From: Aquamicrobium sp.
GTDB taxonomy: Bacteria > Pseudomonadota > Alphaproteobacteria > Rhizobiales > Rhizobiaceae
DNA: 6,628 nt
Assembly: GCA_014860725.1 (NCBI GenBank)
Contig: JACZJD010000607.1
Span: 1 to 6,628, forward strand
Reading direction: 5' to 3'
The position numbers and the translations under genes are program-made. Below the pieces are notes generated by a model. That model did no database searches. It was not told where the DNA came from and saw only the letters and a list, made by a program, of their open reading frames with translations. Below are positions 6,456 through 6,628 of this stretch, in pieces. Positions within the stretch are counted from its first letter, which is position 1; the number at the start of each line of letters is the position of its first letter.

Positions 6456-6497
6456 AAAACAAAGAGATAGGTCGCCTATGGTGCCGCAGTAGGCGAC
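6456..6497 (-). terminator. Hairpin with T-rich tail, candidate minus-strand terminator
   Basis: GTCGCCTA (6471-6478) and TAGGCGAC (6490-6497) form a perfect 8-bp stem with an 11-base loop. Read on the minus strand, the stem is followed by CTATCTCTTTGTTTT (complement of 6456-6470), so it would suit a transcript arriving from a convergent gene to the right. On the plus strand no T-run follows. The T-rich tract starts seven bases from the stem, so the match is imperfect. Confidence 0.35.
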
Positions 6498-6576
6498 GGT
6501 TATCATATGCGTTGCCCTTCATCCCCTGCCGGGCCTTCTCGCCGTAAGGTGGATTGGCCGTGACACCGGTGCTCTG

Positions 6577-6596
6577 CTCTCCTCGCCTAGGGAGAG
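6577..6596. repeat. Short inverted repeat
   Basis: CTCTCC (6577-6582) and GGAGAG (6591-6596) flank an 8-base loop. Similar CTCTCC/GGAGAG palindromes are common dispersed intergenic repeats in rhizobial genomes, which is recalled and was not searched. Confidence 0.35.
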
Positions 6597-6628
6597 GGGT
6601 CGGGATAGCGGGCAACCAGCCAACGATC

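Larger units (their letters stand above)
6408..6628. other. Intergenic region downstream of parB
   Basis: No gene is supported in these 221 bases. The left half (about 6430-6470) is AT-rich compared with the rest of the window and holds a palindrome and T/A-rich tracts. A strong hairpin follows, then GC-rich sequence with short inverted repeats. The next gene lies beyond the right edge. In related rhizobial genomes it is often holA, in which case it would converge on parB, but nothing in the window shows it. Confidence 0.6.

Noticed and set aside
6307..6615. Minus-strand frame of 102 codons over the parB 3' end and the downstream gap
   Set aside because: It crosses the hairpin and low-complexity repeats, has no recognisable domain, and overlaps the coding end of parB.
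1..6628. CRISPR array, tRNA gene, insertion sequence or phage element
   Set aside because: Apart from the three parS-like sites I see no regularly spaced repeats, no tRNA-like cloverleaf, and no transposase or integrase motif; the gene content is ordinary chromosomal.

Overview
The window is GC-rich and has the chromosomal-partitioning neighbourhood of an alphaproteobacterium. Protein sequences and gene order (mnmE, mnmG, rsmG, parA, parB, all on the + strand) suggest the order Rhizobiales/Hyphomicrobiales, perhaps a Mesorhizobium- or Phyllobacteriaceae-like genus; the genus is a guess from recall. In such genomes this block usually lies close to the replication origin.

Layout. Positions 1-569 (minus strand) hold the N-terminal part of a DUF255/YyaL-type thioredoxin-domain protein that runs off the left edge. 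A 39-bp gap separates it from the divergent mnmE (609-1928). The 146-bp gap between mnmE and mnmG carries three parS-like centromere sites spaced exactly 37 bp apart, the first overlapping the mnmE stop codon. mnmG (2075-3946) overlaps rsmG by ATGA, and rsmG overlaps parA (4613-5410) by ATGA. rsmG contains a fourth parS site in its coding sequence and is broken as written by a one-base frameshift near 4278-4281. parB (5532-6407) follows parA after an unusually long 121-bp gap that holds a possible 21-codon leader ORF. The last 221 bp are non-coding, with an AT-rich patch, a perfect 12-bp palindrome and a strong hairpin that may terminate transcription arriving from the right on the minus strand.

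How the genes work together. MnmE and MnmG form the complex that modifies the wobble uridine (U34) of certain tRNAs, and RsmG methylates 16S rRNA, so the first half is a translation-fidelity group. ParA and ParB with the parS sites form the chromosome segregation system: ParB loads at parS and ParA drives separation of the origins. The parS sites sit inside and between the RNA-modification genes, so the two functions are physically interleaved.

I found no clearly new system. The points most worth a second look are the evenly phased parS triplet, the rsmG frameshift, and the parA-parB leader ORF.
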